From CBDATA01 sp965202845 (GTDB taxonomy: Bacteria; Acidobacteriota; Vicinamibacteria; Marinacidobacterales; Marinacidobacteraceae): a stretch of 64,000 nucleotides of DNA. Under the pieces are notes generated by a model. It saw only the letters and a list, made by a program, of their open reading frames with translations, searched no databases and was not told the origin of the DNA. The DNA lies in contig OZ241856.1 in assembly GCA_965202845.1 (NCBI GenBank), forward strand, positions 1,426,001 to 1,490,000, written 5' to 3'. Below are positions 33,925 through 42,628 of this stretch, piece by piece (positions within the stretch are counted from its first letter, which is position 1; the number at the start of each line of letters is the position of its first letter). Both the position numbers and the translations under genes were made by a program.

Positions 33925-34197
33925 TCAGACGGACAGGTTGCGGGCGGGAGCGCGGGGCGGTAGCACGTCCTTGAGCCGAAGCCCCTGCCCCTTCACGAAC
34001 GCAAGCAGCCCCTTCTTGTCAATCGTCCGCAGGGCGCGCGCCGAAAGCCGCAGCCGCACCGAGCGCCCCAGCTCGGGCACCCAGACCGACTTCCACTGCA
34101 GGTTGGGAAGCTGCCGCCGCTTGTTGTGGTTGTTGGCGTGGCTGACGGAGTTCCCCGACAGGGGACGCTTGCCGGTCAGCGAGCAGGTACGAGCCAT
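33925..34197 (-). CDS. rpmB: 50S ribosomal protein L28
   Basis: A 90-residue L28. The signatures CSLTGKRPLSGNSVSHANNHNKRR and QLPNLQWKSVWV are unmistakable, and only one Cys remains in the N-terminal zinc-ribbon region, so this is a zinc-free (C-minus) form. The tail after LSARALRTIDKKG is slightly longer than in the E. coli protein. It lies 14 nt after the M14 peptidase stop and 40 nt before the Sec-rhodanese pair. It may therefore share a transcript with them, although a TAGAAT hexamer at 34209-34214 (minus strand) could serve as its own -10. Confidence 0.95.
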   Translation of the reverse strand: MARTCSLTGKRPLSGNSVSHANNHNKRRQLPNLQWKSVWVPELGRSVRLRLSARALRTIDKKGLLAFVKGQGLRLKDVLPPRAPARNLSV

Positions 34198-34211
34198 GAC
34201 GATGGGGGATT

Positions 34212-36842
34212 CTATCGCATCGACGTCGGCGGCGGGGCCAGGTCCTCAACCGCCGCGCCGTTGAGCGCATTCAGGAACAGCTTGTAGGTGCCGCGCGGCT
34301 GCCCGCGGAACTGGGGGCGGAAGCCGAACAGGATGACCTCGCCGGTTCCCCGGGGAACCCGGGCTATCGCGATCTTGCCGCCGATGGCGCTCTCCTCGCC
34401 GAGCGCCCAGCCGCTCATCAGCAGGTCGTCCTCCGCATAGCGCGCCACCACCTCCACATTGGGCGGCGGCTGCTCCACCGTGGTCTCGGCGCCGCCCTCG
34501 CGGGTACGGGGCAGCGTCACCAGCTCGAAGGCGCGGCTCCGCACGAACTGGGTGGCCGCCTCCTCCCGCATCCCGAAGGCGAGCGGGTGGCTTGTGTCCA
34601 CCTCCGCGCGGATCAGGGAGCCGGGGATGAAGAACCGGTCGGGCGGGAGATTCGCCGTCGCGTTGCGCAGCGGAAGGCCGAACTGGCTGATGACGAAGTC
34701 GGAGGCGTGGTCCAGCGCGATGAGGGTTCCGCCGTCCTCCACAAAACGGGCGAGCGCCAGCGTCCCCCGGAGGCCGATCCCGCCGGTGTACTCCTCGGGC
34801 ATCGATCCCGGCGGATGCCCGTTCAGGATCGGACCGGGCGCCTGGTGCGGCAGGATGATCGCGTCCAGCCGGGACAGGTCGCCGTCGCGGATGTCGTCAT
34901 CGTGAAGGCTCACCAAGTCGTATTCATAGGTTTCCAGCAGCCAGCGGGTCCAGCCCTCGTCCATGCTCGCCACCCACGACTTGTAAAGCCCCACCCGCAC
35001 CGGGGCAAGCGGGAGCAGCGGGATTTCCGGGGCTGATTCCAGTCCGATGACGTCCAGACCGAGTTCGGAGGCGATCCCCTCCACCGACGCCTCGGCGGCG
35101 TCCGAGCGGCGGACCACCAGGGTTCCCGCCTCGTGCTCCCGGTCCCCGTCCCGGAACGACTCCCGCGCCCAGGCCACTTCGGCGCCGGCGGCGAGCAGCC
35201 GGTTCTGCGCCAACACCGCGGCGTTCGGGCGATGCGAAATCGCGTATCCGAACCCGGGATCGCCCGAAACCGCTCCCGCCGGGGCGCGCGCCGGCCCCGA
35301 CAGCGGCTCGACCGGGACGTCGGGGACGCCGGGAACCCGCTCCACGTCCACGCCCATCTGCATCGGCAGGGTCCAGCCGGCAAGGTCGTAGGGCGGATCG
35401 GGCGGACCGTCGGGCGTGCGGCGCCGATCCGGGTAGGACTGGGCCTCCAGCAGGTCCTCGGCGTAGGCGCGAAACGCCTGGACGCCGGAAATCACATGGG
35501 AGCCGGCGCCGAATTCCCGGTCGCCTGCGACGAACGACTCGGTGGCGCGTCCGATTTCGATCCCGCCGTCCAGCAGGACGTTGAGAAGCGCCGCCGTCTC
35601 TCCCGGATCCCACTGCTCCGCCGGAATCACCCAGCTGGCGTCGCTCTCCAGGATGGCGTCGCGCCCCATCCGCCAGATGTCGAACAGCCACTTTTCGCGG
35701 AGGTCGGCGGCGACGTCCAGCACTGCCATCGAGGCGGTGAGGGTGTAGCGGATCGGGTCGGAGAAATGCGACGGGCCGCCCGGCCACGGGTAGGGATGGA
35801 AGACGTCGGTGCCGTCGGTGGGCGCCGCCTGGCCGCGCCGGGGGTTGCCGACGAACTCCGGACGCTCCTCCGGGTCGTACATCCGGGGGGTCGCCGAGGC
35901 GTGCGAGGTTTCGGTCAAAAGCCCGATCATGTTGTGGAAGTAGGGCACGGTGCGCATCCCGCCGTTCCACCACATCGAATAGATCATGTCGGAGACCACG
36001 CCCGGCATCCGCTTCATGGCGAAGCGGTTCGCCATCGCCGAGCCGATCAGGTTGACCGAAGTGGTCACGCCCGGATGGATGCGCGGGTTCACCGGGTCGG
36101 CGAACGGCGGCAGGAAGATGCGCGCCCACGCCGGGCCGGTCTGGTGGTGGTTGTAGACGATCTGCGGAAACCACTCCCGGTACAACACCCGGCTCACCGC
36201 GGCGGTCTCCGGCATGTTGTTCATGAACCAGTCGCGGTTGTTGTCGTGCCCGACGTAGTGGTGGTAGAGCTCGGGCGGACGGGTGGTCTCCCACTGGGTC
36301 TCCCGGTTCCGGTGGTACCACGACGCCACGATGTCGAGGCCGTCCGGATTCATGCACGGCATGAGGATGAGCAGCACGTTCTCGCGGATCTTCCGCATCT
36401 CCGCCGATTCCTCGGTGGCGACCCGGTGCGCCAGTAGCGGCGCCATCTGCGCCGGGGCGACTTCGGTGGCGTGGAGGCCGGCGTCGATCCAGACAACCGC
36501 CTTGCCGTTCGCCGCCAGCCGCCGCGCCTCCTCCTCCCCGATCCGGGCGTTCGCCAGCCGGGAGGCGGTCTCCCGATGCTCGTCCAGCGCGGCCAGGTTC
36601 GACTCGGAGGAGAGGAAGAGGACGATCAGCGGCTTCCCCAGAACCGACCGGCCAATCTCACGCAGTTCCACCCGGGGGGATGCCTCCGCCAGCCGCCGGT
36701 AGTACTCGTGCAGATCGTCCCAGAGCGCCAGCTGGTAGTCGTCGCCCGGCTCGAAGCCGAGAACCTCCGCTGGCGTCGGAACGTCCTGGGCGACGGCGGG
36801 AGCGCCGAGCGCCAGCGCCAGAACGAATGCAACGAATTTCAT
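34212..36842 (-). CDS. M14 family zinc carboxypeptidase, exported
   Basis: An 876-residue protein with a signal peptide (cut near AVAQ). The N-terminal third is an M14 carboxypeptidase-like domain: DAGLHATEVAPAQ gives the zinc His-x-x-Glu, MNPDGLDIV the substrate-binding block, HDNNRDWFMNN the conserved Arg, and YNHHQTGPAWARI the third zinc His. The remaining 550 residues include a glutamine-amidotransferase-like segment (near LDAIILPHQAPG and GGTLIALDHASD), a combination common in large M14 proteins of Acidobacteriota and Bacteroidetes. It probably degrades peptides in the periplasm. The ATG overlaps the ilvC stop by 4 nt, a surprising coupling to a biosynthetic gene. Confidence 0.88.
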   Translation of the reverse strand: MKFVAFVLALALGAPAVAQDVPTPAEVLGFEPGDDYQLALWDDLHEYYRRLAEASPRVELREIGRSVLGKPLIVLFLSSESNLAALDEHRETASRLANARIGEEEARRLAANGKAVVWIDAGLHATEVAPAQMAPLLAHRVATEESAEMRKIRENVLLILMPCMNPDGLDIVASWYHRNRETQWETTRPPELYHHYVGHDNNRDWFMNNMPETAAVSRVLYREWFPQIVYNHHQTGPAWARIFLPPFADPVNPRIHPGVTTSVNLIGSAMANRFAMKRMPGVVSDMIYSMWWNGGMRTVPYFHNMIGLLTETSHASATPRMYDPEERPEFVGNPRRGQAAPTDGTDVFHPYPWPGGPSHFSDPIRYTLTASMAVLDVAADLREKWLFDIWRMGRDAILESDASWVIPAEQWDPGETAALLNVLLDGGIEIGRATESFVAGDREFGAGSHVISGVQAFRAYAEDLLEAQSYPDRRRTPDGPPDPPYDLAGWTLPMQMGVDVERVPGVPDVPVEPLSGPARAPAGAVSGDPGFGYAISHRPNAAVLAQNRLLAAGAEVAWARESFRDGDREHEAGTLVVRRSDAAEASVEGIASELGLDVIGLESAPEIPLLPLAPVRVGLYKSWVASMDEGWTRWLLETYEYDLVSLHDDDIRDGDLSRLDAIILPHQAPGPILNGHPPGSMPEEYTGGIGLRGTLALARFVEDGGTLIALDHASDFVISQFGLPLRNATANLPPDRFFIPGSLIRAEVDTSHPLAFGMREEAATQFVRSRAFELVTLPRTREGGAETTVEQPPPNVEVVARYAEDDLLMSGWALGEESAIGGKIAIARVPRGTGEVILFGFRPQFRGQPRGTYKLFLNALNGAAVEDLAPPPTSMR

Positions 36843-37852
36843 GTCGACTCCTTGAGATCCACCGCATCGAGGAACGGCATCAGCTTGCGGAGGCGCGCGC
36901 CCACCTCCTCGATCGGGTGCCCCTGCTCCTCCTTCCGGCGGGCGAGGAACCTGGGACGGCCGGCGGCGTCCTCGGCGATCCAGTCCCGGGCGTAGCTGCC
37001 GTCCTGGACCCGCTTCAGGATCGCCCGCATCGCCGCCCGGGTCTCGTCGGTGACGATCTGGCGCCCCCCGGTGTAGTCGCCGTGCTCGGCGGTGTCGCTC
37101 ACCGAGTAGCGCATGTAGTTGAGGCCGCCCCGATAGAAGAGGTCCACGATCAGCTTGAGCTCGTGGAGGCACTCGAAGTAGGCGATCTCCGGCTGGTAGC
37201 CGGCTTCCACCAGGGTGTCGAACCCGGCCTTGACCAGCTCGCTGACCCCGCCGCAGAGAACGCTCTGCTCCCCGAAGAGATCGGTCTCGGTCTCCTCGGC
37301 GAAGGTGGTTTCGATGACCCCGGCCCGGGTGAGGCCGACGGCCTTTGCGTAGGAGAGCGCGAGCGCCATCGCCCCGCCGGAAGCGTCCTGCTCCACCGCC
37401 ACCAGCGCCGGCGTCCCCGCCCCTTCGAGGAACAGCTCGCGCACCCGGTGCCCGGGCGCCTTGGGAGCGATCAGCGAAACGTCCACATCGGCGGGGGGCT
37501 TGATGGCGCCGAAGCGGATGTTGAACCCGTGGGCGAACAGCAGCGTCTTTCCGGCGCCCAGGTGGGGGGCGATCTGCTCCCGGTAGACGCCCGGCTGGGT
37601 TGTGTCCGGGGTCAGGACGACCACCACGTCCGCCCACGCGGCCGCCTCCGGGCCTTCGGCGACGACCAGCCCGGCCTGCTCCGCCCGCTTCCGGGAACGG
37701 CTCCCCGGATGCAGCGCGACCCGGACCGGAACGCCGCTGTCCTTCAGGTTCAGCGCATGGGCGTGCCCCTGCGAGCCGTACCCGAACACCGCGACCCGCC
37801 TGCCCCGGATGATGCCGATGTCAGCCGCATCGTCATAGTGAATCGTCGCCAT
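36839..37852 (-). CDS. ilvC: Ketol-acid reductoisomerase
   Basis: A 337-residue class I KARI that isomerises and reduces acetolactate or acetohydroxybutyrate in valine, isoleucine and leucine synthesis. VAVFGYGSQGHAHALNLKDSG is the dinucleotide fold. LHPGSRSRKRA in the beta2-alphaB loop has Arg and Ser residues typical of NADPH preference. The knotted C-terminal domain shows ETETDLFGEQSVLCGG and EIAYFECLHELKLIVDL with the Mg2+ ligands. It follows ilvN by 48 nt, completing ilvBNC on one strand, and its stop is inside the start of the M14 gene. Confidence 0.97.
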   Translation of the reverse strand: MATIHYDDAADIGIIRGRRVAVFGYGSQGHAHALNLKDSGVPVRVALHPGSRSRKRAEQAGLVVAEGPEAAAWADVVVVLTPDTTQPGVYREQIAPHLGAGKTLLFAHGFNIRFGAIKPPADVDVSLIAPKAPGHRVRELFLEGAGTPALVAVEQDASGGAMALALSYAKAVGLTRAGVIETTFAEETETDLFGEQSVLCGGVSELVKAGFDTLVEAGYQPEIAYFECLHELKLIVDLFYRGGLNYMRYSVSDTAEHGDYTGGRQIVTDETRAAMRAILKRVQDGSYARDWIAEDAAGRPRFLARRKEEQGHPIEEVGARLRKLMPFLDAVDLKEST

Positions 37853-37900
37853 ACGTCGCCTCCCCGAAAGGGAAAATGGGACGGCGATCCTACCAGTCGT

Positions 37901-38458
37901 TCACGAATCGGCTTCGTCCTCAACCGGCGCCGGCGCCAGCCGGGCCCGGGGATCGGTCATCGCGCTCGCCTTGCCGCGGGTCATGCCGACCAGCCCGGTG
38001 CGGACGATCTCGAGGACGCCGTAGCTCCGCAGCACCTCGAAAAGGCCGTCGATCTTCTCCGGCGAGGCGGCGGCCTCGATGACCAGCGACTCCGGCGCCA
38101 CGTCCACCAGGCGCGCCCCGGTGGCGCTCGCCAACTGGATCAGGCCGCTGCGGTTCTCTTCGGTGGCCGCCACCTTGAACATCGCCAGCTCCTTGCGGAT
38201 CATCGGACCGTCGTGGAGCGCCTCCACCCGCAGCACGTTCACCAGCTTGTAGAGCTGGGCCGCCAGCCGCACCGCGCCGCCGCGGTCGGTGCGCACCACG
38301 ATCGTCATCCGCGAGATGCCGGCGGTGCGGGCCGGACCGACGGTCAGCGACTCGATGTTGAACCCCCGGCGGCGGAAGAGCGAGGTGACCCGGTTCAGCA
38401 CCCCGGGACGGTCCTCGACCCACAGCGCGAAGACCCGGGGCGCCACCGGGTCGCTCAC
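37901..38458 (-). CDS. ilvN: Acetolactate synthase small (regulatory) subunit
   Basis: A 185-residue regulatory subunit. The N-terminal ACT domain (FALWVEDRPGVLNRVTSLFRRRGFNIESL) binds the feedback effector valine in homologues. The second half (EALHDGPMIRKELAMFKVAA and SPEKIDGLFEVLRSYGVLEI) is the IlvH/IlvN C-terminal domain that activates the catalytic subunit. The GTG start overlaps the ilvB stop (GTGA), matching the obligatory stoichiometric pairing. A short charged extension ends the protein. Confidence 0.95.
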   Translation of the reverse strand: MSDPVAPRVFALWVEDRPGVLNRVTSLFRRRGFNIESLTVGPARTAGISRMTIVVRTDRGGAVRLAAQLYKLVNVLRVEALHDGPMIRKELAMFKVAATEENRSGLIQLASATGARLVDVAPESLVIEAAASPEKIDGLFEVLRSYGVLEIVRTGLVGMTRGKASAMTDPRARLAPAPVEDEADS

Positions 38459-40176
38459 CACTCCCGCTCCCCGTGGATCGCGGCCTCCGGACGGCGGATC
38501 ATCTCGCCCAGGTCCTTTCCGGTGGGAACCATCGGGTACACGGTGTCCTCCGGCTCGACCTGGAAGTCCAGCACCACCGTCCGGTCCTCGGCGCGCGCCC
38601 GCGCAAGCGCCGGCCCGGTCGCCTTCCGGGAGGTCACGGTCTCGGCCGCCAGCCCGAAGCTCTCCGCCAGCCTGGCGAAATCCGGACTCAGCAGCGGCGT
38701 GCCGGAATAGCGTCCCCGGTAGAAGAACTCCTGCCACTGCCGAACCATCCCCAGGTACCCGTTGTTGATGATGGCGATGTGGAGCTTCAGCCGCTCCTGG
38801 GCGACGGTGGCGAGCTCGCACATGGTCATCTGGAAGCCGCCGTCGCCCACCACCACCCAGACATCGTCATCCGGACGGGCCGTCTTGGCCCCGATCGCCG
38901 CCGGCAACGCGAACCCCATCGTTCCCAGTCCGCCGGAGGTGATCAGGCTGCGCCGGTGGTCGTGGCGGTAGTACTGCGCCTCCCACATCTGGTGCTGCCC
39001 GACGTCGGTGACCACGATCGCCCGGCCCTCGGTCGCCTTCCAGATGTCGTGGATCACGTGCGCGGCGTGGAAGTGCCCGGTGTCGGGGAGGTTCTGGATG
39101 TCCCGGACGGCGCTGTCGCCCCGCATGGCGCGGATCCGTTCGTTCCAGGGGGCGCGCCCGCCCGCCGCCACCGACGGGAGCAGCCGGTCCAGCACCGCGG
39201 CCAAGTCCCCTTCGAGCGCCACGTCCACCTTCACGTTCTTGTTGAACTCGGAACGATCGATGTCGATGTGGATTTTCCGGGCGCTGGTCGCGTAGCTCGC
39301 CGGGTCGCCGGTCACCCGGTCGTCGAACCGCATGCCGAGCGCGATGAGCAGGTCCGCCTCCTGGATCGCCTGGTTCACCCACGCCTCTCCGTGCATGCCC
39401 ATCATGCCCAGGTTGAGCGGGTGCGAGGCCGGAACCGCGCCGATGCCGAGCAGCGTCATCGCTATCGGGATGTGCGCCCGCTCCGCCAGCTCCAGCACCT
39501 GCCGCTGCGCGCCGGAAAGCTCGATCCCGCGCCCGGCGAGCAGCACCGGACGCTCGGAGGCGGCGATCCGCTTCGCGGCCTCCCGGTAGGCGGCGTCCGA
39601 GGGGCTGGGCTCCGGGCTGTATCCGGGAAGCTCGATGGTTCCCGGATCCCAGCGCCCGCTGGTGGAGGCCTCCTGCGCGTCCTTGGTGATGTCCACCAGC
39701 ACCGGCCCCGGACGCCCGGAGCGCGCCACGTAGAACGCCTCGTGGAGCGTCGGAGCGATGTCGTTCACGTCGGTGACCAGGTAGTTGTGCTTGGTGATCG
39801 GGAGCGTGACCCCGGTCACGTCCACCTCCTGGAACGCATCGGTGCCGATCACCCGGCTCCCGACCTGGCCGGTGATGCAGACCACCGGGGACGAATCCAG
39901 CATCGCGGTGGCGATCCCGGTGACCATGTTGGTGGCGCCCGGCCCGGAAGTGGCCACCGCGACCCCGACCCCGCCGCCGGCGCGGGCGAAGCCGTCGGCC
40001 ATGTGCACCGCGCCCTGCTCGTGGCGCACCAGCACGTGCCGGATCGGGTATTCCAAAAGCGCGTCGTAGGCGGGGAGGATCGCGCCCCCCGGATAGCCGA
40101 AGACGGTCTCCACCCCCTCGGCCAGCAGGGTCTCCCAGAGGATCCGGGCGCCGGTGCGGGAAGACGCGCCGCTCAT
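38455..40176 (-). CDS. ilvB: Acetolactate synthase large (catalytic) subunit
   Basis: A 573-residue ThDP enzyme that condenses two pyruvates, or pyruvate and 2-oxobutyrate. VFGYPGGAILPAYDAL and RHEQGAVHMADGFAR (with the cofactor-activating Glu) open the protein. The FAD-type central domain follows, and VVGDGGFQMTMCELATV through INNGYLGMVRQWQ is the ThDP-binding GDG...NN motif. Length and motifs fit the anabolic, FAD-dependent enzyme rather than the catabolic one. It starts within the HIT gene stop (ATGA) and is followed by ilvN with a 4-nt overlap, so HIT-ilvB-ilvN is tightly coupled. Confidence 0.97.
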   Translation of the reverse strand: MSGASSRTGARILWETLLAEGVETVFGYPGGAILPAYDALLEYPIRHVLVRHEQGAVHMADGFARAGGGVGVAVATSGPGATNMVTGIATAMLDSSPVVCITGQVGSRVIGTDAFQEVDVTGVTLPITKHNYLVTDVNDIAPTLHEAFYVARSGRPGPVLVDITKDAQEASTSGRWDPGTIELPGYSPEPSPSDAAYREAAKRIAASERPVLLAGRGIELSGAQRQVLELAERAHIPIAMTLLGIGAVPASHPLNLGMMGMHGEAWVNQAIQEADLLIALGMRFDDRVTGDPASYATSARKIHIDIDRSEFNKNVKVDVALEGDLAAVLDRLLPSVAAGGRAPWNERIRAMRGDSAVRDIQNLPDTGHFHAAHVIHDIWKATEGRAIVVTDVGQHQMWEAQYYRHDHRRSLITSGGLGTMGFALPAAIGAKTARPDDDVWVVVGDGGFQMTMCELATVAQERLKLHIAIINNGYLGMVRQWQEFFYRGRYSGTPLLSPDFARLAESFGLAAETVTSRKATGPALARARAEDRTVVLDFQVEPEDTVYPMVPTGKDLGEMIRRPEAAIHGEREW

Positions 40177-40607
40177 CGCCCGGCGTCTCCGTCGAGGGCG
40201 TCCCGGATGGAGGCCGCCAGCCGCTCCCCCTCCCCCTTCCCCAGCGAACCGGGGCGCCAGCGCAGCGCGAGCCCTTCCCGGGGACCATGATGCGGGATCA
40301 CGTGGAAGTGCACGTGCGGCACCGACTGGCCGGCGGGAGCGCCGTTGTTCTGCAAGATGTTGCAGTGGGGGGTTCCGCTAGCGGCCGCCACCGCCCGGCA
40401 GATGCGGGGGAGCGCCCGTCCGAGGGCCGCCGCCGATTCGTCGGAGAGTTCGCCGAGCGTCGCCCGGCTCTCGCGGGGCACGACCAGCACGTGGCCGGGA
40501 CTCTGCGGGGCGATGTCGAGGAACGCGAAGACCAGGTCGTCCTCATAGACGCGATGGCTCGGAATCTCCCCGGCCCCGATGCGGTCGAAGAGGGTGGGAG
40601 CGTTCAC
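40173..40607 (-). CDS. HIT family protein (nucleotide hydrolase/transferase)
   Basis: A 144-residue histidine-triad protein. FDRIGAGEIPSHRVYEDD is the usual start, FLDIAPQSPGHVLVVP the second block, and QSVPHVHFHVIPHH the catalytic HxHxH triad. HIT proteins of this size typically hydrolyse AMP or ADP conjugates such as adenosine phosphoramidate or diadenosine polyphosphates. It is the first gene of the minus-strand ilv unit and is divergent from an oxidoreductase gene 35 bp away. Confidence 0.92.
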   Translation of the reverse strand: MNAPTLFDRIGAGEIPSHRVYEDDLVFAFLDIAPQSPGHVLVVPRESRATLGELSDESAAALGRALPRICRAVAAASGTPHCNILQNNGAPAGQSVPHVHFHVIPHHGPREGLALRWRPGSLGKGEGERLAASIRDALDGDAGR

Positions 40608-40642
40608 GTGGCGGGGCCTACTTTACACTTCGCGCCCACACG

Positions 40643-41650
40643 ATGAAGCACTGGATCTTCCCCCGGTTCGGAGCGGAGCATCTGCGTTTCGAGGACGCGG
40701 AACGCCCGGTCTGCGGCCCCCGGGACGTGCTGGTGGAGTTGCGAGCGGCGTCGCTGAATTACCGCGACATCCTGGTGCTGGACGGGCGCTACAACCCGCG
40801 GATGCCGCTCCCGCAGGTGCCGGTCAGCGACGGCGCCGGGGTGGTCGCCGCAATCGGCGATGAGGTCCGGGAGTTCCAGCCGGGCGACCGGGTGCTCACC
40901 CACCCGGTGGTCGGCTGGGAGGACGGGCGCTTCCGGCGGGAGTACGCGCGCGCCACCCTGGGCGGACCGGGGCCGGGCATGGGGCAGGAAGCCGTCGTTC
41001 TGCCGGAAGCGGCGCTCTGCCGGACGCCCGCCGGCTGGACCCACGAGGAGGCGTCCACCCTGCCGATCGCGGGTCTCACCGCGTGGAGCGCGCTGGTGAC
41101 CGAGGGGCCGGTGGCGCCCGGCCAGACGGCGCTCACCCTGGGAACCGGCGGCGTGTCGATCTTCGCGCTCCAGATCGCCAAGGCGATGGGGGCGCGGGTG
41201 CTCATCACCTCCGGCTCCGCCGCCAAACTGGAGCGCGCTCTGGCGCTCGGCGCCGACCACGGCGTCCACCGGCTGGAAACCCCCGGCTGGGACGCCAAGG
41301 TCCGCGAACTCACCGACGGGGAGGGCGCCGACTTCGTGGTCGAAAACGGAGGCGCCGGAACCCTGGAGCAGTCGCTCCGGGCCGCCGCTTCCGGCGGGAC
41401 CGTCGCCCTGCTGGGCGCGCTCACCGGCCTCTCGGCGCCGGTCGATCTCGCTCCCGCCATCATGCGCCGCATCCGGATCGCCGGGATCATGACCGACTGC
41501 CGCCGCGCGCTTCGGGACCTGGTCGCCTTCGTGGAGGAGCGGGACATCCGTCCCGTGGTGGATCGGGTGTTTCCGCTCGCCGAGCTCCCGGAGGCGCTCG
41601 CCTTCATGCGCCGGGGCGCCCACTTCGGCAAAATCGTGCTGAAGGTCTGA
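40643..41650 (+). CDS. Zinc-free NAD(P)-dependent alcohol dehydrogenase/quinone reductase-like protein
   Basis: A 335-residue medium-chain dehydrogenase/reductase. The GroES-like half carries SLNYRDILVLDGRYN and PVSDGAGVVAAIGDEV, and the Rossmann half LGTGGVSIFALQIAKAMGARV. The usual catalytic-zinc and structural-zinc cysteines are absent, as in quinone reductases and enoyl reductases. It ends with LPEALAFMRRGAHFGKIVLKV, the family's closing segment. Substrate unknown. The rfbB-like gene follows 9 nt downstream, so cotranscription is likely. Confidence 0.87.
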   Translation: MKHWIFPRFGAEHLRFEDAERPVCGPRDVLVELRAASLNYRDILVLDGRYNPRMPLPQVPVSDGAGVVAAIGDEVREFQPGDRVLTHPVVGWEDGRFRREYARATLGGPGPGMGQEAVVLPEAALCRTPAGWTHEEASTLPIAGLTAWSALVTEGPVAPGQTALTLGTGGVSIFALQIAKAMGARVLITSGSAAKLERALALGADHGVHRLETPGWDAKVRELTDGEGADFVVENGGAGTLEQSLRAAASGGTVALLGALTGLSAPVDLAPAIMRRIRIAGIMTDCRRALRDLVAFVEERDIRPVVDRVFPLAELPEALAFMRRGAHFGKIVLKV

Positions 41651-41659
41651 GGGGCGGGC

Positions 41660-42628
41660 GTGGGCGAGACCTTCCTGGTCACCGGGGCCGCCGGCTTCAT
41701 CGGCAGCCGCTTCGTCGAGCGGGCGCTCGCGCGGCGACCCGACTGCCGGGCGCTCTCGGTGGACAAGCTCACCTACGCCGGATCGCTCGAGAACCTCGAA
41801 TCCGTCCTCGACAGCCCCCGGCATCGCTTCGTCCATGCCGACATCTGCGACCGGGAGGCGATGGCGCCGCTGGTCGCCGAGGCCGACGTCGTGATCAACT
41901 TCGCCGCCGAGACCCACGTGGACCGCGCCATCGGGGACGGGGTCGCCTTCGCGCGCACCGACAGCCTGGGAACCGCCGTCCTGCTGGAGTGCTTCCGGCG
42001 GGCCGGGAGGGGGCGCCTCTTCCTCCAGGTGTCCACCGACGAGGTCTACGGGCCGATTCCGGAGGGGGCGGTCGCCGAGGACGCGCCGCTCGCCCCCGGG
42101 AACCCCTATGCGGCGAGCAAGGCGGGGGCCGACCTGCTGGCGCTCGCGTGGGCTTCGACCCACGGCGTCCCGGTTCTCGTCAGCCGCGGCGCGAACACCT
42201 ACGGCCCTCGGCAACACCCGGAGAAGATGATCCCGGCGTTCATCCGGGCCGCGCTCGAGGACCGTCCGCTGCCGGTCTACGGGGACGGGCTGCAAGTGCG
42301 GAACTGGCTGCACGTGGATGACCACTGCGCGGCGCTGGAGCTGCTGGCGGACCGGGGGGCGCCGGGCCGGATCTACAACATCGGCAGTTCGGAGGAATCC
42401 ACCAATCTGGCGATGGCGCGCCGCATCCTCGACCTGGTGGAGTGCCACGCCAGGGTCCGCGGCCGGATCGCGCACGTCGCCGACCGGCCGGGGCACGACC
42501 GCCGCTACGGGATCGACAGCAGCCTTTTGAAAACCCTCGGCTGGAAGCCCCGCGTCCGGCTCGATCAGGGGCTGGACGCCACCGTCCGGTGGGGCGTCGA
42601 GCGGGTTCCCGCGCCGGCGCCGGTCTGA
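41660..42628 (+). CDS. rfbB: dTDP-glucose 4,6-dehydratase
   Basis: A 322-residue extended short-chain dehydrogenase. LVTGAAGFIGSRFVERAL binds NAD, FAAETHVDRAI is the family signature, and QVSTDEVYGPI carries the catalytic Thr-Asp-Glu trio typical of the dTDP-glucose dehydratase. NPYAASKAGADLL has the Tyr-x-x-x-Lys pair. The enzyme makes dTDP-4-keto-6-deoxyglucose, the precursor of dTDP-rhamnose and other surface sugars. No rfbA, rfbC or rfbD is adjacent. The GTG start is 9 nt after the dehydrogenase; the 3' end overlaps the convergent transporter gene by 64 nt. Confidence 0.9.
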   Translation: MGETFLVTGAAGFIGSRFVERALARRPDCRALSVDKLTYAGSLENLESVLDSPRHRFVHADICDREAMAPLVAEADVVINFAAETHVDRAIGDGVAFARTDSLGTAVLLECFRRAGRGRLFLQVSTDEVYGPIPEGAVAEDAPLAPGNPYAASKAGADLLALAWASTHGVPVLVSRGANTYGPRQHPEKMIPAFIRAALEDRPLPVYGDGLQVRNWLHVDDHCAALELLADRGAPGRIYNIGSSEESTNLAMARRILDLVECHARVRGRIAHVADRPGHDRRYGIDSSLLKTLGWKPRVRLDQGLDATVRWGVERVPAPAPV

